From Strongylocentrotus droebachiensis (taxonomy: Eukaryota; Echinodermata; Echinoidea; Camarodonta; Strongylocentrotidae): DNA of 64,000 bases. The stretch's first letter is position 1. Every line of letters begins with the position of its first letter. Location of the stretch: positions 124,001-188,000 of the forward strand of contig JAVYIG010002388.1 in NCBI GenBank assembly GCA_035222895.1. The letters run 5' to 3'. The position numbers and the translations under genes are program-made. Below are positions 35,316 to 46,735 of this stretch, in pieces. Below the pieces are notes generated by a model. It searched no databases and was not told the origin of the DNA. It saw nothing but the letters and a program-made list of their open reading frames with translations.

Positions 35316-38300
35316 ATGGCGTTTGTCAACCTACAAGGATATCTGACAGACAATTGGGTTTCGCTCTGCCATGGACGGGCTGTCGTGTCGTAAATTTGAT
35401 GGCCGCAGATGTTGGGCTTCTCCTCTTTATGATCCCTTCTTTCTAGTCTTCTTGTTCGCAGACTTGAACTTTGTTTGTGAGCTTGAAGTCTTGATGAAGA
35501 CTGTAGCAAGGGAGAACTGAGAGTGGCATAAATATTCAAACTAGAATGTCACATGGCATTGAAACCAAACAAACAACATCCAGTGATTCCAGTCAAATAT
35601 ACATCTTGCTCTGAGGAGCTCTAGAAGAGCTCTGGACAAAAGAAATAATTAAACATACAAGGAAATCTAAACTCTCTGTAGCTGATTGAAGAAAAAAAAA
35701 ACTCATAAATAAACAAAAGTATTAGTTACAGTAATGTCAAAAAACAGCATGAGCATCTGCTAGTGTATAGACCTGTATCATCTATACCGATACCATAATT
35801 ACTTTACTGTTGATATCTTTTGTCTTGTGTGATAGTATCACAATATGATGGATGGTTTAAAGTATAATTCCTGAATACTTTTTTTTTTTCTTGAGGACCA
35901 GAAGTCCTTGTGACTCGTATTGATTGATTGATACCGCCCTCAATGCTATCGGACCTATCGGTATACCATTTGTTATAGAGATTTCATTGAAGTCTGCGAA
36001 CTTGTCAAGAATTTGCAGGATAAGTCAGGTTGATATTTGTGTCTGTTTCTATGAATCAAAGATAGCAAGCGAACTATGTTTCATATAGCTTGAAATTATT
36101 TTAACAATATCTTATTGTAACACCGTCCCAGGAAACTTGCTTCCTGTTATTACCAACACGTCTTGATAGGTGGAATCTTTCCCCAAGATATAAATATAGA
36201 ATTATATTGCAACATTGTTTTGATGTGACGTACATACATGTATGTAGACAGTGACTTGGCTCTTATGAAATATTGTTTTGTTAATTTAGCATGGGAAAAT
36301 AAAGACAACAGTGACATACATGTAGTAATGTTTTCTCCAGAAGGGCTGAATGCCTGAACCTGAAACATAAATTCTGTCATATTTTTTACATGAACAGGTA
36401 TTTCTTTCCAAATCTAGCCTGTTTGAGGACAATACTAATTGTATTCAATGACTTGGCTCTAAATTCTAAAACAATGTAATAACAAGTATTTGAGCATGGA
36501 ATAAAGAGGATGATATTTGATTTCTCTTGGACTCCTAGTTGATCATGATCCAAACCATCATCGCCACTGGTCCTTCATGGATGCAGGGAATGGAAGAAGC
36601 CACTTCCTGGACTAAGCCAAAGAAGAACAGGAAGTGATGTCAAATGACACTTATGTCAGGATATGAGAATGGATGATAGGCGTAGCCATGGGATGTGGGG
36701 GCTACCCCTGTAATGTGCAATACATTTTATATATCTTTTTTTTTTGATAGATCAAGTCCCTCACCCCCTCTGATTTATACTAGTGACACATACATGTACG
36801 ACTCAAAGTGCATGTGGCTTATGAAAGGGGGGGGGGGGGTAAGGTATTTATCAAACTGTGCATTAGTGGGCACACACTTTGCTCATTTCCAGGAACTGGA
36901 GTTGTGAGACATTTAATATAGCAACACCCCCCCCCCCCCCATGCATTTATGCCACATACAGTATAGTCTCTGATTCTGTGGCATATATGTATGGGGTAGG
37001 GAGGGGGGGGGGGTCAAATAACACCATTTTTTAATCAAGCAAATGAATGCCCATCATGGGCCCATGGGCACTTTGCTAATTTTTCTCCCCCTTCCCCCCC
37101 CCCCCTGCTGAAAATCATTTTGCAGCACTTCAAGTAGCATTTAATACAGTAACCCTCCTGCTCCTCTTAAAGGCTGAGCCCCTGTCATTACAAGAAAGTC
37201 CAGTTACTTTGAAGCTTATATTTTCAAAAAGTTCAGTTCAGCTTAGCCCCCTCGTGGGAATTATCCCCTAAATAGTTATTATATTACATCACTTGGACAA
37301 ACAATATGACCCTAAAAAGGACACCTACGCCTCAAAAACCAACAACAGGAACCGTTTGTGTTGTGCTTTGCAGGAATTCACAGATACAAAGGCTAATTGA
37401 CCAATATTTGGAACACGGTAGCTATCAATGCATCCTGTTATAAGTCATAAAAACCAGAGGGTTTTCCTGAAATTTTCAACAGATTCACAGCAGCAGCCAA
37501 GCTAACTATATACCTACAAGCTAACATTGTGTGTACCAAGTGTAGCTATAACAGGGATCTAGTATTTGACAGAGACATACATGTATGTGGGAGAGTTGGT
37601 GCAGACAGTCAAGACCAGAGTTATGAGTTATTAGAATTCATTTGTTGATGATCCTTGTATATCATTCAGAGAGTCTGCTTGAGAGTTGCCTTATTCTCTA
37701 CCATCATTCATCCATTATTCTCATATTTTGTTGTGCAGAAGATTAAAGGAGTATTAGGTTCATGGCATAGATGAATTTGATGTTGTTTCCAGTCTTCAAT
37801 TGGATGTTTCATAACGAGAAGTTCTTGTGCAGAAGATAGAGAAGAAAATATATCATTGTAAGAGGAAAGACTGCATCACATTGTCAATACTGTTGTCGAA
37901 TTACTTCATCTGATTTGGATTTTGAGTAGTGTTTAAAAACTAGATTTTGAGTGACCTAGTCTTGAAGAAAGTCTAGTCAGCAGCTGGCATTCGAGCTACA
38001 CCTTTATAACTCCAAAGTACAGTGATCGCAGAAAGGCCTGAATTATTAATCATATCGTCATCAATCAGCCACAAAAACCTTTGCGAAAAGATCCTTCGTT
38101 GTGAAATGTCATCAGTTTTGTTGTGGATGTTACTGCATGGTTAGTGTAACTTCGCTTGTCATGATGAAACGTTCTGATGCTCTTTAATGACATTAAAAAC
38201 ACAACATCGTTTTTGTTTCCCTCTTCGCTAGCAAGGTGGTAGTACTTTCGAGGTTGACGCAAGCGAGTCTTGCCAACAAACCATCTTCCTCGATTCTTCT

Positions 38301-38704
38301 AGCATTCGAGATGTCAGGTGTCATTGGGTTCTTGAAGCAAAACGTGACATGTATGACTAGCGAGAATGTTCTACCGGATGTCCCATACTGCCTGAATTGT
38401 GATTCCCATCGAAGCTAGGCCATATTGTTTAATAATTAGGCCCAATGTGGCCTTTAGCCTGCGCATAGACGAGGCCAATTTCATGTACATGGAATCTACT
38501 AGTACATTGTAACGTTATTTACAGTTTCGTGAGTACAACATTACGGCGGCTGTGTTGGAATATTATTCTGTTGGGAAAAATTTAAGGCGAATTTGATGAA
38601 CATTGAATCTAGTGCTCGATACATTGTTAGCTTATTTTAGAAGTGTATGAACAAAACATTATATCAGCTGCGTCAGAAAATTAGTCTCTTGGAAAAATTC
38701 CAAG
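35316..38704. other. Intron with G/C homopolymer runs, then leader region of candidate exon 38705
   Basis: Long homopolymer runs: G at about 36826-36838, C at 36926-36939, G at 37004-37013, C at 37096-37106. From about 38420 to 38700 lie two degenerate copies of a roughly 115-bp unit (GAATCTA, ACATTGTWAC/AGC, ACATTA, TTGGGAAAAATT/TTGGAAAAATT). No exon other than the candidate at 38705. Confidence 0.45.
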
Positions 38705-38740
38705 ATGATTAGGCAAGGAAGTAAGGATGATTCCTATGTG
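38705..38740 (+). CDS. Candidate alternative first coding exon (phase 0)
   Basis: ATG followed by eleven further codons (MIRQGSKDDSYV) running directly into the strong donor GTG/GTAAGT. It ends in phase 0, which is what the 40822 exon needs, so a transcript starting here would read MIRQGSKDDSYV then GIPNRMKKALKRTKS. It lies 2.1 kb upstream of that exon. The 250 bp before it contain two degenerate copies of a roughly 115-bp unit and a small CpG-containing patch (ACATTACGGCGGCT at 38538). Vertebrate SYNGAP1 and DAB2IP are known to use several first exons upstream of the same KRTKS segment. This is inference from an ATG, a donor and phase, with no transcript evidence; such short exons can occur by chance. 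Confidence 0.4.
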
Positions 38741-40821
38741 GTAAGTTTTCTTGTTCACTATTCTTATATTGATTGCACTTTCAGTTTCACAGGTCATTAA
38801 TTTTTCTTATAATTATTCTGAATGACAAATGTTTTGTCAGGGTTTATGTGCTATTCTAATGGCAGGTGTGTATGGTCACCCATGTTTTAGAGTAGGCCTA
38901 TAGGTTTGGTATGGTATATGAGTGAGTCAAGCATGAGGCATTCAAGTGTGTGAAAGTTATATCAATCTGAAAATCAAGATGGAAATCTATATTATATACA
39001 GTCTGTCTGGTCAACACATTCTTAACACATTCATGAAGAATTGAGCATATTGTACACATTTCTATTCTACTTATTTTTTATTTTTTATTTTGTTTTAATA
39101 AATATTATTCAATGGTTATCTGATGTAACACTATATAAATATGGAATAAATATATACACTTTACAGACCACAGAGTCATCAAACTGCAGTGCATTGTATA
39201 TTATAGTTAAATATAATAATATCATACACATGTATAAACTTTATCACAGAGTAGAACTGAGACACACATTTCATACTACTTTTTTTTCCTAATGCTATAT
39301 TCTTTTGATGACACTTCCGGGACACTTCTGTGACATTTTGAATAATTGTCTGGCTCCAGAACAAAGGGCGATGAGAATTCAATACCCTATCAAAACAAGG
39401 AATGTCTTGATTTATGACATCAGTTTGAAGTGTACTTTTGAAATGAGGGCTATAAAACAGACAGGGAATCAAACATGAGCCAAAACAAAACTCTATTATT
39501 GCTATAATAAATCAATGTAATGTTGTAGCAAGCAAGCAGGCGCGCTGGCTGTGTTTAGACAAACCAAGGAGTAAGAACTCCTTGGACAAACCCACAACTT
39601 GTATTGTCTTTGCACAATCTTTAGTCCTTTATAATCTTTACTCCTTTATAATCTTTACTCCATTTGAGTATATTAATATTTTCAAGATTGGTACAAATCT
39701 CTTGATATCAGGTCATGTACATGTGTAGGCTGACATTGTTGTGTTCTCTTGTGGCACAGAAAGTTAAATGATCAGTACAGTGTACATAAAAGATGGTAAT
39801 TATAATGTAATGTTGGTATTGATAACAGATTATTGATCCTGGCTATAGTGACTGGTGGTGATGATAATGATGATGGTGATGGTGATGGTGATGATGGTGG
39901 TGATGATGGTGGTGGTGGTGATGATGATGGTGATGGTGGTGGTAATGATGATGCTGATGGTAATGGTGATGGTGATGATGATGATGATGATGATGATGGT
40001 GATGGTGATGAAACTGATGATAATGATGAAGGTAGTGGTGATGACAACAGTTGCAATGATAGTTCTTTATTTATGAATGTTATTATATTGATTTAAGTTA
40101 TGTGTATCAGAGTCATAATTGTCAGCAGAAATAACCTAATATAAAAGCTTATGTATCACAAGGGCTTTGGAATTTCCAAACCATTGTACTTGAATTATTT
40201 AAACGATTGAACCGACATAGAAACCAACCCGTCGGCACCATATTTGCCAAGCATATGTTCCCCTACAGCACCTCTGTGTCCTGTTACATCTGATCTGCCC
40301 TTGGCCAAGTAATGCACTTGAATCTGTTGCATTTTTTATGAGAGCAAATAATGGATGAAGCTCAGTTACCCGGGGACATGAGAGCCAACTCACTTCAACA
40401 TCTTTGGCTATGGGCTTCATTCACACAAGAAGAAAAATTGTATAAAGAACTCATAAGAGCTCATTTACACACAAAAATTGACTATGGGTGCTTTCACACC
40501 GGAAGAAATATTGTAAAGTGCATTATCAAGAAACACATGTAACATACTGTAACATGTTATATATAATATGTAACATACAATATCCATAGTCCTTTGGAAG
40601 CGCATAGAGACATATCTCTTTTCTGCTTGTATTAAAATCAGCGTAACATTAGGGTGGGCTTTCCCTTTACAGTGTCATTTCAGATTTACTTTTATGTTAA
40701 AGATGTACATTGATATTTATATCATGAAGATTTCATATCTTCAAGTATCATATATTTACATATTTCTAAGGTTTAGAGATTCTAATTTTATGTTTGCCCA
40801 TTTTGTTTCTCTCCATTGCAG
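38741..40821. repeat. Intron with (GGTGAT)n microsatellite
   Basis: GGTGATGATGAT-type repeat from about 39853 to 40035 (180 bp). It produces poly-Asp/Gly and poly-Met frames on + and poly-Ser on -, none of them genes. A short run of CACACAAGAAGAAAAATTGT and CACACCGGAAGAAATATTGT near 40427 and 40494 is a remnant of a TTTCACAC-type MITE. The polypyrimidine tract and acceptor of exon 40822 close the region. Confidence 0.6.
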
Positions 40822-40940
40822 GGTATCCCGAATCGTATGAAAAAGGCTCTGAAACGGACAAAGAGCGTAGGTAAATTTGTAGAACCACCACGTCAGCAAC
40901 CCTTCAGACCTACAAAGGAAGATATAGAGGAATGTGGAAG
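40822..40940 (+). CDS. SYNGAP1/DAB2IP/RASAL2-like: Internal exon with KRTKS motif of SYNGAP/DAB2IP/RASAL2-family RasGAP
   Basis: 119-bp exon between acceptor CTCCATTGCAG and donor GTATGT. It enters in phase 0 and leaves in phase 2, fitting both the 9297 exon before it and the 53550 exon after it. The peptide begins GIPNRMKKALKRTKSVGKF. This matches the vertebrate signature (SYNGAP1 FLSRRLKSSIKRTKSQPKL, RASAL2 FFSKRLKGSIKRTKSQSKL), a strongly basic segment with a basophilic-kinase-type serine in KRTKS. In the family it precedes the second part of the PH domain. Intron 9398-40821 before it is 31.4 kb. Two candidate alternative first exons in that intron (16313 and 38705) end in phase 0 and could splice directly here, as vertebrate paralogues do with several N-termini. 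The remaining residues (EPPRQQPFRPTKEDIEECG) are less conserved. Confidence 0.93.
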
Positions 40941-41457
40941 GTATGTATCTCACAAGGACATTAATATGGTTCTACAGTATGTATGTCTCATTGGTCCCCC
41001 TCCCCACTGATCCTATATCCATTGGTCCAATACGTTCGCTGGTCCAACGTCCGGTGGTCCTATATGTCCATTGGTCCTATGATTCAGGCCAGTGGGACAT
41101 TTTTTTTCAGTTTTCATTTGTATTGACTACTGTATATTCAACCGGTCCTTTTCCCTGGTGAGTTTCATCATGCCAATGGACGTTACACCATTATGTAAAT
41201 GTCTTTAAAAAATTAGGACCAATTGATTTGGATCAGTGGAATGTAGCTCTAGTTTGTTTTACCTGACTGCTAAGAAAGCATGTGTAAAGTAAACAATCGG
41301 GCGACCATTAGCTTTAAGTCCTTTTCAAAGGGAAACCTGGCATGCTTCGAGTCATCTAGAACTCAAAATATAATTGAGAACAATTTTTTTTAAAATTTAT
41401 TCTCAATTTACAGCATTTCCATCCTGATTGCTTAAATCCGCCCATGGTTTTTGTCTC
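40941..41457. other. Intron start with TTGGTCC microrepeats
   Basis: Between 40990 and 41085 the motif (C/A)(A/T)TTGGTCC or TGGTCC occurs about six times (for example CCATTGGTCCAATACG, CCATTGGTCCTATG). No coding exon. Confidence 0.5.
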
Positions 41458-42874
41458 GTCTCGCCTGCGTAGCAAAAAGCGAGACATAGGCGCCGCTTTT
41501 CCGGTGACGGCGGCGGTGACGGCGGCGGCGACGGCGGCGGCGGCGACGGCGTCAACATCAAAAACTTAACCTAAGGTTAAGTTTTTGAATTTTTGATATA
41601 ATTTTTAAAGTATATGTTCTTAGTCAATGAAACTTGGATTATAGGGTAATCAAGTATCCCCAATCATGTGAGTAGAATTTCAGATCACAAAGTCAAGGTC
41701 AAAGGTCATTTCAGGTCAACAGACTTGGACTATGTTGTAGCATCATCATCGAAAACTTAACCTAAGGTTAAGTTTTTGAATTTTTGATATAATTTTTAAA
41801 CTATAAGTTCTGAGTCAATGAAACTTGGACTATAGGGTAATCAAGTATCCCCAATCATGTGAGTAGAATTTCAGATTACAAAGTCAAGGTCAAAGGTCAT
41901 TTCAGGTCAACAGACTTGGACTATGTTGTGGCATCATCATCAAGATTTTCAAAATGCTTCGTTATTTTTCAACCGATTTTGATTCTGATTGTTTCATATG
42001 ATAGGGCTAGGAGGGGGATTTAAAACTTGTACACAGAATCGTGAAATTCATTATCTATGCTAATTTATGCAAATTTATTTGAAATCACAAAAAATGCTTC
42101 TTCTCCTTCATTTCTCGACCGATTTTGATTTGGTTTGCTTTATCTGGTAGAGCTAACTTTGGTACACTAAACTTCTACACCGAATTTTGAAATTGTTCTC
42201 CATTAATTAATAATGGTAATTTATGCAAATTTTTTCCAAAAATAACAAAAATTGCTTCTTCTCCCTCATTTCTTGACCGATTTTGATTTGGTTTGCCTTA
42301 TCTGGTAGAGCTAAATTTGGAACACTAAAGTTCTACACAGAATTTTGAGATTTTACTCCCATTGATTAATTATGATAATAATGCAAATTTATTCCAAAAA
42401 TAATTTAAAAATCACAAAAAATGCTTCTTCTCCTTCATATTTCGACCGATTTTGATTTGGTTTGCTTTATATCGTAGAGCTAACTTTGGTACACTAAAGG
42501 TCTACACAGAATTTTGAAATTGTTCTCCATTAATTAATTATGGTAATTTTTGCAAATTTATTCCAAAAATAACAAAAATTGCTTCTTCTCCCTCATTTCT
42601 TGACCGATTTTGATTTGGTTTGCCTTATCTGGTAGAGCTAAATTTGGAACACTAAAATTCTACACAGAATTTTGAGATTTTGCTCCATTGATTATTTATG
42701 GTACTTTATGCAAATGAAATGAAATTATGTCCCTTCAAGGGCATCACATTTTTATTTTTTGACCAGTTCAAAAGTGTACCACGATATTTGTTGTTGCGAG
42801 ATGCGGATGAGCACTACAATGTACGTCATTGACGTTCTGGTTTATCATATTGAATTGCGTTATGCAGGCGAGAC
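41458..42874. mobile_element. 1.4-kb element built of internal tandem repeats, GTCTCGCCTGCRTA ends
   Basis: Inverted ends GTCTCGCCTGCGTA (41458-41471) and TATGCAGGCGAGAC (42861-42874). Inside, in order: a GGCGGCGAC-rich tract (41508-41556); two copies of a roughly 190-bp unit starting AAAACTTAACCTAAGGTTAA and ending GGACTATGTTGTRGCATCATC (41563 and 41752); then about five degenerate copies of a roughly 160-bp unit with GCTTCTTCTCCTTCATTTC, CGACCGATTTTGATTTGG and GGTAGAGCTAA (about 41955-42720). No open frame of note. Element class not assigned. Confidence 0.75.
41696..41718 (+). promoter_or_regulatory. Nuclear-receptor-like DR1 motif plus extra half-site
   Basis: AGGTCA-A-AGGTCA (41696-41708) is an exact direct repeat with one-base spacing, the consensus for HNF4/RXR/COUP-TF-type receptors, and a third AGGTCA follows at 41713-41718. 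Repeated in the next unit of the same element (41887-41899 and 41904-41909). Binding is inference only; the motif sits in a repeat and may have no function here. Confidence 0.35.
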
Positions 42875-43932
42875 CGCCGAGAGCGTTTCCCTTGTCTGAA
42901 TTAGAAAGAGGCCTTAAAGAACGTAATATTTCTTTGGAAATGTTTGTTTTGTAATAAGTCCCCAGGATGAAGAAGTCATGAATGTTTATTGTTTTGAACA
43001 TGAGATCATAATCAATTCCACATTGTTTCAGTGGAGATAGATCATTTTGTTACCATGATAACAAAGAAAACAGAGGAAAACACCAATGACATATGAGGAT
43101 GTCCGTGGTTTTGTTAGTCTGAGAGCTACATGTACATGTATACATGTGTTAACTCATATCCTTTAACATGAACTTAATGCCCTTCTTGCTCTAACCAGTC
43201 AATATTATATGATTATATAGAGCCATAAATGTGTTATAAACTTATATCCTTTTAACACAGAGCTAACATCCTTCTGGCTCTCATAATTGTAGAGACACAA
43301 AGTGTCAACTTGTATCCCCTTAATGAAGTAATGTCCTTCTTGCTTTTAGCAGATATCTTTATCTTAAAAAAATCATGGTTGGGTCTTCCTCTTGTAATGC
43401 AACATGAACCATAACATGGTTCATAAAATGTTTGTTGACTTCTGTCGTTATCTTCCTCATGTATTATGACTATCATTGGAGTTGATGTATCTTTCTTTTT
43501 TAATGTTTTTTCAAGGGACCACGATAGATGTCACATTGAATTTCCAAATTATTGCTCTCATAGTTTTTTAATCATTTTAAAAAATCAAAACATTGTATTT
43601 GTACAAAGTTAGAGACAGATAACAATTGGCAATTGGTAAATAACTTAGCACGTAACCTCAGCTTTTCTTAATAAACTTGATATCAAACTTTATTGCAAAA
43701 TATTCCAATACTTTCATGGGAAGATGGCTTAACTGCACATCAAACAGTGTGCAAATGCCCCTCCAAGGGGAATAAACAGAATTAATATCAAAATGTCAAT
43801 TGGGTCTAAATGTGCAGTTCATTACCTAATCAACGATTGAATGATCTTGTTACTTGGTTGATTGTAACAGATCATCGGTATGATCAGTGGCACTGTTTCA
43901 CATCTGTTGTTGATTTTACAAGCGCATTAACT
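42875..43932. other. Intron with arms of the CCAGAAGG hairpin family
   Basis: Between 43115 and 43345 at least three right-hand arms occur in a row (AATGCCCTTCTTGCTC, AACATCCTTCTGGCTCTC, AATGTCCTTCTTGC), each preceded by an AACTYRTATCC motif, suggesting tandem or nested insertion. No exon. Confidence 0.5.
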
Positions 43933-44023
43933 TGTCTGCTGACAGCCAGAAGGGCATTAACTCAATGTAAAGTCAAGTACACAAGTTAATGCCCATCTAG
44001 CACTCAGCAGACAATTTAAACCG
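43933..44023. mobile_element. Best-defined member of the CCAGAAGG hairpin family
   Basis: TTGTCTGCTGACAGCCAGAA at the left and, on the complement, TTGTCTGCTGAGTGCTAGAT at the right: an 11-bp perfect outer inverted repeat plus the GGGCATTAACT arms. About 91 bp, with TTAA or TTTAA immediately outside. Shows that the family is a very short foldback element with outer ends TTGTCTGCTGA. Confidence 0.8.
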
Positions 44024-44249
44024 TATTCAATTTCAAAGATGAAAGAGATCGAAACTGAGTATAGACACAAAAACACTTGAGCAACAATGGTCCTGTTTCA
44101 TAGCATCGTAAAGTTTTGTAAACTGGTTATAAAATTAGGTCAGAGGTAACTGGTATTAAGCAAGGACATATCATGAGAACTTTTACTTTTGTATAGAGTG
44201 AAACTCCTGTATTGTGCGTAGAAAACAAGAAGCACATTGACAGAACTTA

Positions 44250-44480
44250 TTTTATGCATAGATAACATCCTTCTGACTCTCAGAAGATGATTTTGCTCTC
44301 ACAGCATTAAGTCCCACCAGCCACCATTTTGTACACCAGGGTTGAGGGAGATAGTTAGAATGAAATGCATTGACATAGCACCAGTGCAGGGTTTGAACCC
44401 ACAACCTCATGAACAAAATTGAAGGAAACAAACCACATATCCATGTACCTAACAGAGTTGCTAAGTTTACCATTCTTAAA
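44250..44480 (-). mobile_element. tRNA-like SINE fragment
   Basis: On the minus strand GGTTCAAACCCTGCACTGG contains a perfect B-box-type sequence, preceded by GTTCATGAGGTTGTGG and, further out, an A-box-like GGTACATGGATATGTGG. Downstream on the same strand is a CAACCCTGGTGTACAAAATG-type SINE body, and a CCAGAAGG-family arm (GAGTCAGAAGGATGTTATC) at the end. Confidence 0.55.
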
Positions 44481-44931
44481 TCTTTCACGTTGAAATTTGT
44501 GAGGAATACCAAAGGTTTTTTTCTCTCCAAATTTACAGATAAAAAGGGTTGAAATTTTCAATATTTGGCTCTAAAAAGTCATGAAAGAAATGTTGGTACA
44601 CTTTAATTAATCAATTACTTGGAGGCATGAATAAATTGGGAAAAAAGACAACAAAACAAGCCAAAAAATAGAGGAAGCAATGGAGATTTGCGTTTAAAAA
44701 AGAAAGAGTATCCTATCTTTGTGGATCTCATTATCACAGGAAATGTTGTTGTTGTTGCTGTTTGGCTGTCAAGTTGCATCCTTTTCATAGTCGGCTAGAA
44801 AACAAAGCTGTCAAACAAAGTATTTAAATGAAAGTGGGGTTTATGCTGTCATGTCCCGTGTTTAGTTAACACCATTGTTTCTGTTAGAGGAAGATTTTTT
44901 TTCTTCTTCTTGACTTGTATTGCTTTGTAAC

Positions 44932-46735
44932 TAGGCCTGAGTCATCACGGGTTTTGCCGAACCCGGGTTTGACTTGAAAATTTCGGGCGGGGACCGGGTA
45001 CCCGAAATTTTCACCACTGCACTGACACTAAAAATCGTGTGCATGCAGCGGCGGGAGTTAGACTAAGTTGCTGTTCTAATAATGCGACGGAAAGGACAGT
45101 TACTGCTTTCAAAACAATAAAATAATCAATTGAATTAAATTAAGATGCTTTAAAAAATAAATAGATATCGTTTCAGTTGACGGTAGGTGTTTTTATCGCT
45201 CTAAAATTGAGGCTGCAAGAAAGGAATCACGCTTCGTGGTACCGATCGAGTGCGTTCAGAAACGGAAGTGGAAATAGATCTATGACCCACTGAAGACAGA
45301 GCAAGAAAGTGCCACACAGAAGACTAAAATGTTGATCAGACTATTGCAATTAAATCGTAATACTCAAGGCATTAATTTAATTGTCAAATTATATCCACAA
45401 TATAATGATTTACCCTTGATAGTTTGAGGAAGGAAAATAAATTAAAGCTCTTGAAATAACATTGAAGTGCCTTTCGTTCGTTCTAAAAATGCATGTATAA
45501 CGGCAAGCAGAAGTTACGAGTCAAGCTTGATATGCATGTTTACATCCCTACACCGTCATCCGACCTGATCGGAACAATAAGCATTAAACCGATTAAAAAA
45601 CATCACTTAAGACTTTGAGGGACTCCAATTCAACAAAATTACAGTAAAATAGTTATTTGCTTTGACAAATAATACTATAGATATTCATATTATCTTACAG
45701 AAATAATGATATTTCATGAGCTACGTACTCGATATCGAGTTCAGCTAGCCATCATTTTGAAATGAGACGTAGTTGTCATGCAGTAGACTGTAGAGGGCAG
45801 TATGCAGCAGAGAGAGGAAAAAAGCGCGGGCCTGAGATCACGTGATATTCACGTGACTATTGCGTGATTTTTTCCCTCTCTGCGAGCTGCCGTATCCTGT
45901 CTATAGCTAGCCTACTGCGCGCTGCAAGCATGACAACTACGTCTCATTTCAAAATGATGGCTAGCTGAACTCGATATCGAGTACGTAGCTCATGAAATAT
46001 CATTATTTCTGTAAGATATTATGAATATCTATAGTATTATTTGTCAAAGCAAATAACTATTTTACGGTAATTTTGTTGAATTGGAGTCCCTCAAAGTCTT
46101 AAGTGATGTTTTTTAATTGGTTCAATGCTTATTGTTCCGATCAGGTCGGATGACGGTGCAGGGATGTAAACATGCATATCAAGCTTGACTCGTAACTTCT
46201 GATTGCCGTTATACACGCATTTTTAAAAACGAACGAAAGGCACTTCGATGTTATTTCAAGAGCTTTAATTTATTTTCCTTCATCAAACTATCAAGGGTAA
46301 ACCATTATATTGTGGATATAATTTGACAATTAAATTAATGCCTTTAGTATTACGATTTAATTGCAATAGTCTGATCAACATTTTAGTCTTCTGTGTCGCA
46401 CTTTCTCGCTCTGTCTTCAGTGGGTCATAGATCTATTTCCACTTCCGTTTCTGAACGCACTCGATCGGTACCACGAAGCGTGATTCCTTTCTTGCAGCCT
46501 CAATTTTAGAGCGATAAAAACATCTACCGTCAACTGAAACAATATCCATTTATTTCTAAAGCATATTTATTTGATTATATTGAAATATAAGTTTGTGAAT
46601 TGCATATTTTTAGTTCTATATTTCAAAATATCAGTGTGAAATTTAATTTTGAAAAACCCGAAACCCGAAAACCAAAAACCGGGTTTCAGCTCGACGGTCG
46701 GGGCCCGGGCGGGGACCCGTTTCGACTCAGGCCTA
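44932..46735. mobile_element. 1.8-kb hAT-type foldback element (near-perfect palindrome)
   Basis: Flanked by an exact 8-bp duplication TTTGTAAC (44924-44931 and 46736-46743), the hallmark length of the hAT superfamily. The termini TAGGCCTGAGTC and GACTCAGGCCTA are inverted, followed by CGGG/CCCG-rich subterminal repeats (CCGAACCCGGG, GGACCCG). From about 45160 to 46550 the left and right halves are reverse complements with only scattered mismatches, meeting near 45835 around ATCACGTGATATTCACGTGA. No transposase frame. It lies in the intron before the PH exon. Confidence 0.9.

Noticed and set aside
35183-35446. 87-codon frame with non-repetitive composition
   Set aside because: Spans the CpG-rich right arm and inverted repeat of the 34074 element and runs into flanking intron; no splice or family support.
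39833-40096. Asp/Gly-rich frame that could suggest an acidic calcium-binding protein
   Set aside because: Pure GGTGAT microsatellite; the neighbouring frame gives poly-Met and the other strand poly-Ser. No splice sites or flanking coding sequence.
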